Origin: Oryzias latipes
Taxonomy: Eukaryota > Chordata > Actinopteri > Beloniformes > Adrianichthyidae
Direction: 5' to 3'
Assembly: GCF_002234675.1 (NCBI RefSeq)
Contig: NC_019859.2
Coordinates: forward strand, 37,182,098 to 37,246,097
Length of the DNA stretch: 64,000 bases
In this document: positions 60,541 through 64,000 of the stretch, in pieces
Position numbering within the stretch: position 1 is the first letter of the stretch
Layout of the letters: every line of letters begins with the position of its first letter
Made by a program: the position numbers and the translations under genes
Notes under the pieces: model-generated
Told to the model about the DNA's origin: nothing
The model's database searches: none
What the model saw: only the letters and a program-made list of their open reading frames with translations

Positions 60541-62445
60541 AAGAACAAACAGCTACACAAAACGACAATACACAAACAAACAGCTACACAAAACGACAAT
60601 ACACAAACAAACAGCTGCACAAAACCACAACACACAAACAGCTGCACAAAACGACAATACACAAACAAACGGCTGTACAAAACCACAACACACAAACAGC
60701 TGCACAAAACGACAAAAAACTAACAAACAGCTACACAAAACGACAATACACAAACAAACAGCTACACAAAACGACAATACACAAACAAACAGCTACACAA
60801 AACGACAATACACAAACAAACAGCTGCACAAAACCACAACACACAAACAGCTGCACAAAACGACAATACACAAACAAACGGCTGTACAAAACCACAACAC
60901 ACAAACAGCTGCACAAAACGACAAAAAACTAACAAACAGCTACACAAAACGACAATACACAAACAAACAGCTACACAAAACGACAATACACAAACAAACA
61001 GCTACACAAAACGACAATACACAAACAAACAGCTGCAAAAAACCACAACACACCAACAGCTGCACAAAACGACAAAAAACTAACAAACAGCTGCACAAAA
61101 CGACAATACACAAACAAACAGCTGCACAAAACCACAACACACAAACAAAATGCTCCACAAAACAACAACAGACAAACAAACAGCTGCACAAATGACAACA
61201 AACAGCTACGCAAAACCACAACAAACAGCTGCACAAAAGGACAACAAACAAACAAACTACTCCACAAAATGACAACAAACAAACAAACAGCTGCACAAAA
61301 CGACAATACACAAACAAATAGCTGCACAAAACGACAATACACAAACAAACGGCTGCACAAAACCACAACACACAAACAGCTGCACAAAACAACAATACAC
61401 AAACAAACGGCTGCACAAAACCACAACACACAAACAGCTGCACAAAACGACAATACACAAACAAACAGCTGCACAAAACCACAACACACAAACAAAATGC
61501 TCCACAAAACAACAACAGACAAACAAACAGCTGCACAAATGACAACAAACAGCTACACAAAACGACAATACACAAACAAACAGCTGCAAAAAACCACAAC
61601 ACACCAACAGCTGCACAAAACGACAAAAAACTAACAAACAGCTGCACAAAACGACAATACACAAACAAACAGCTGCACAAAACCACAACACACAAACAAA
61701 ATGCTCCACAAAACAACAACAGACAAACAAACAGCTGCACAAATGACAACAAACAGCTACACAAAACCACAACAAACAGCTGCACAAAAGGACAACAAAC
61801 AAACAAACTACTCCACAAAATGACAACAAACAGACAAACAGCTGCACAAAAGACAATACACAAACAAACAGCTGCACAAAACCACAATACACAAACAAAC
61901 AGCTGCACAAAACCACAACACACAAACAGCTGCATAAAACGACAAAAAACAAACAAAAAGCTGCACAAAACCACAACACACAAACAGCTGCACAAAACTA
62001 CAACACACAAACAAACAGCTGCACAAAGTGACAATACACAAACAAACAGCTGCACAAACGGACAAAAAACAAACAACTGCACAAAACCACAACACAAAAA
62101 CAGCTGCACAAAACGACAAAAAACAAACAAAAAGCTGCACAAAACCACAACACACAAACAAAATGCTCCACAAAACGACAACAGACAAACAAACAGCTGC
62201 ACAAATGACAACAAACAGCTGCACAAACCGAACACAAACAGCTGCACAAAAGGACAACACACAAACAAACAGCTGCACAAAACGACAACAAACAAACAAA
62301 CTGCTCCACAAAATGACAACAAACAAACAAACAGCTGCACAAAACCACAACACACAAACAGCTGCACAAAAGGACAACACAGAAGCAAACAGCTGCACAA
62401 AACGACAACAAACAAACAAACAGCTGCACAAAACACACAAACAGG
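60541..62445 (+). repeat. ~1.9-kb minisatellite of (ACAAACAGCTGCACAAAACN)-type units
   Basis: Units of about 33 bp (AAACGACAATACACAAACAA type) and about 29 bp (AAACCACAACACACAAACAG type) alternate, with AACAAATGCTCC-type and GACAAAAAAC variants. Blocks recur at higher order: the segment 60553-60777 recurs at 60762-60986, a 209-bp shift. The plus strand opens Asn/Thr/Gln/His-rich frames and the minus strand Cys/Val/Leu-rich frames up to 498 codons. These are products of a stop-free repeat unit, not genes. Confidence 0.95.
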
Positions 62446-62451
62446 GGGGTA

Positions 62452-62552
62452 TTCCAGGAAGCATGTTTAAACTCCCCTGACATTAATCCTGAACTCTGGC
62501 TGAAATCCTCCTGAACTTGCTTACTCTGGGTATGTCGGTTCCAACAGACCAG
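62452..62552 (+). mobile_element. Fragment of another DNA element (GGGGTATTCCAGGAAGC end)
   Basis: Begins GGGGGGTATTCCAGGAAGC directly after the minisatellite, followed by CTGAACTCTGGCTGAAATCC. It resembles a terminal segment of a fish Harbinger-like element and is interrupted at 62553 by copy 2. Assignment tentative. Confidence 0.4.
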
Positions 62553-64000
62553 GGGCCTGTTTCAGAAAGGAGGTTCAACCAACTCTGAGGTTGAACTTGA
62601 ACTCTGAGTTGGTCAATCGGGAGATTAACAACTCTGAGTTTTCTGTTTCAGAGAAGCTGATCCGAGTTAGGTCAATCAACTCTGAGTGGACTGATTCGGA
62701 GGTGAGCGTGCGCACCGCGACTATAAGAAGCCATTATCAATGGAGCGCAGATATTACGAGTCACCATGGCAACCGTGGAAAAAAAGAGGTCTGCATATTT
62801 TTCGCCAGCTGAACTTGACGTGCTGCTGCAGAGTTACAGTGAATATGAGCACATATTCCAGAAGAAAAGCAACACCGCTGCATCTGCAAAACAGAGACAG
62901 TTAGCGTGGAAAACATAGCTGCTCAAGTTAATGCCTAAGTTTGCATTTAAATCATTGTTATAAAATATTGACTGTAATAACTTTTAAAATAGCGTAAGGA
63001 GTGAAATAAAAAATGGTGATATTTAGGTGTACTTTTGAAGTGTTATTCCTGTTGTAATTGCAGGAAATGCTGCATAGTGTACAGAACCAATCTGGGGGAA
63101 AATGCATTTAACGTCGGTAATGTTTAGAGGACTTTTTTGTTAACCTTCCCCTCTTGCAAACGTTGGTCAGTTTAATATTAATCCATGCAATTGTGTTTTT
63201 AAAAGGGAACTTTTGTCTACTGTTGAACCTTTCGCTGCGCGAAGACTTTTCCTTTCTTTTCTCTCGTCTTTCCGACCGACCGTGGTCAGAAGCGCAGGGG
63301 AGATTTCCTTCAGGGCCGAAGGGAATTCTCCTTCGGGGTTCACTTCCCGTTGGAAACCCTCAACCTCCAGAGCGGAATAAGAATGACTCCAAAACAGTTA
63401 TTCTGGGAATGACACCTTCTCCGTCCTCCTCATCCGTGCTCACCCCACCCCCCCCCCCCCATCTGCACCTGCAATCGCCCCTCCCCTTGTCTCTCGTGGA
63501 TCGCACCCCGCTCAGCACACACACGCTGCAACACTACCCTTGTATTGATCAAGTGGTATAGGTTTATATGGGATTAAGTAAGTAAGCAGTGCTAGAAAAT
63601 TGTGTTTCCAAAAAGTAATTGTTACATTAATCTAATTCAATGTCCCTGATTTCATTTTCATGTAGATGCAATCCTGCAGGAATTAAAAGAACATGGCAGC
63701 AGCTAAAAATGAAGTATAAAAACATAATTCAATCAGGTCAAATGTGAGCATGTCATGGATGTAGGCTTTGTTGACAATATTTGACATATGAAACATCTAC
63801 ATAGCAATACATATCTAATGTTGTTTTCATTGTATATATGTAATTGACTGCAACGAAAAACGGTAACGCTCAAACAAAAACGTATGGAGCAATGACAAAA
63901 TATTGAGTCTTCTCAAAATCCTCGTACGAGGTAAATATAATTCTCTATGAATTAATGCAGCCTCCTCGTCTATTGGGTCCTCCAAAAGAACAAGCCATTC
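62553..64000 (+). mobile_element. Harbinger-type element with Myb/SANT gene, copy 2 (runs off window)
   Basis: Starts GGGCCTGTTTCAGAAAGGAG after CAG. It is collinear with copy 1 (57923-59691) along all visible sequence, with scattered substitutions and small indels. The right end lies beyond the window. Poly-C at about 63444-63460. Confidence 0.85.
62766..62918 (+). pseudogene. Myb/SANT-like DNA-binding protein fragment, copy 2
   Basis: An open 50-codon exon from the ATG at 62766: MATVEKKRSAYFSPAELDVL begins a Myb/SANT-like helix bundle, followed by SEYEHIFQKKSNTAAS. A stop after AWKT occurs because one base is missing compared with the expected continuation IAAQVNA in the next frame. The same lesion is in copy 1. 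A second exon-like piece with RTWQQLKMKYKNI is near 63680-63730. Confidence 0.7.

Noticed and set aside
60494-61195. 233-codon Asn/Thr/Gln/His-rich frame
   Set aside because: Plus-strand translation of the same minisatellite.
60940-62436. 498-codon Cys/Val/Leu-rich frame
   Set aside because: It is the translation of the minus strand of a minisatellite; every unit repeats the same few residues and the opposite strand is equally open.

Overview
The window is nuclear DNA from a ray-finned fish. Protein genes are split by GT-AG introns, and the transposon content is typical of teleosts: L2/Maui-type and L1/Tx1-type LINEs, Tc1, hAT, piggyBac and Harbinger elements, tRNA-derived SINEs, and (CA)n and poly-G microsatellites. 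A medaka-like (percomorph) species is plausible, but this is inference. No bacterial operon, CRISPR array or virus was seen.

Layout. 1-4.5 kb: the 3' part of an L1-type LINE with a very G-rich 3' UTR. 4.5-28 kb: gene-poor and repeat-rich. It holds SINEs, a 41-bp minisatellite (11.56-12.39 kb), two L2-type LINEs (12.95-14.75 kb plus, 18.4-20.95 kb minus), a Rex-like LINE tail (15.9-16.8 kb), an L1 lacking its reverse transcriptase (21.1-25.4 kb) that is invaded by a Tc1 element, and several copies of a TTAA-flanked piggyBac-type MITE. 28.1-31.1 kb: a complete importin-alpha gene (kpna7-like, 12 exons, plus strand). 33.6-35.2 kb: a two-exon secreted mono-ADP-ribosyltransferase (plus). 37.8-43.3 kb: the DNA repair gene xpa (5 exons, minus), whose large first intron is full of LINE and hAT relics. 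48.8-57.5 kb: the last eight exons of a K+-dependent Na+/Ca2+ exchanger (slc24a2-like, minus), continuing beyond the window. Its intron at 49.3-55.6 kb holds a three-layer nest: a mariner-type fold-back, a second fold-back with ~350-bp arms, and an L2 LINE. 57.7-64 kb: two related Harbinger-type elements carrying a broken Myb/SANT gene, flanking a 1.9-kb minisatellite that opens long spurious frames on both strands.

The four host genes are unrelated in function (nuclear import, extracellular or secretory ADP-ribosylation, nucleotide excision repair, ion exchange), so the window is ordinary gene neighbourhood rather than a pathway cluster. The most interesting structures are the fold-back at 49,992-51,429, which seems to hold a promoter-like and first-exon-like segment; the piggyBac MITE unit that carries a piece of L1 ORF1; and the L1 with an inverted duplication at its 5' end and no RT domain. 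Exon borders were set by hand from splice signals, reading phase and remembered family sequences; no alignment was run.
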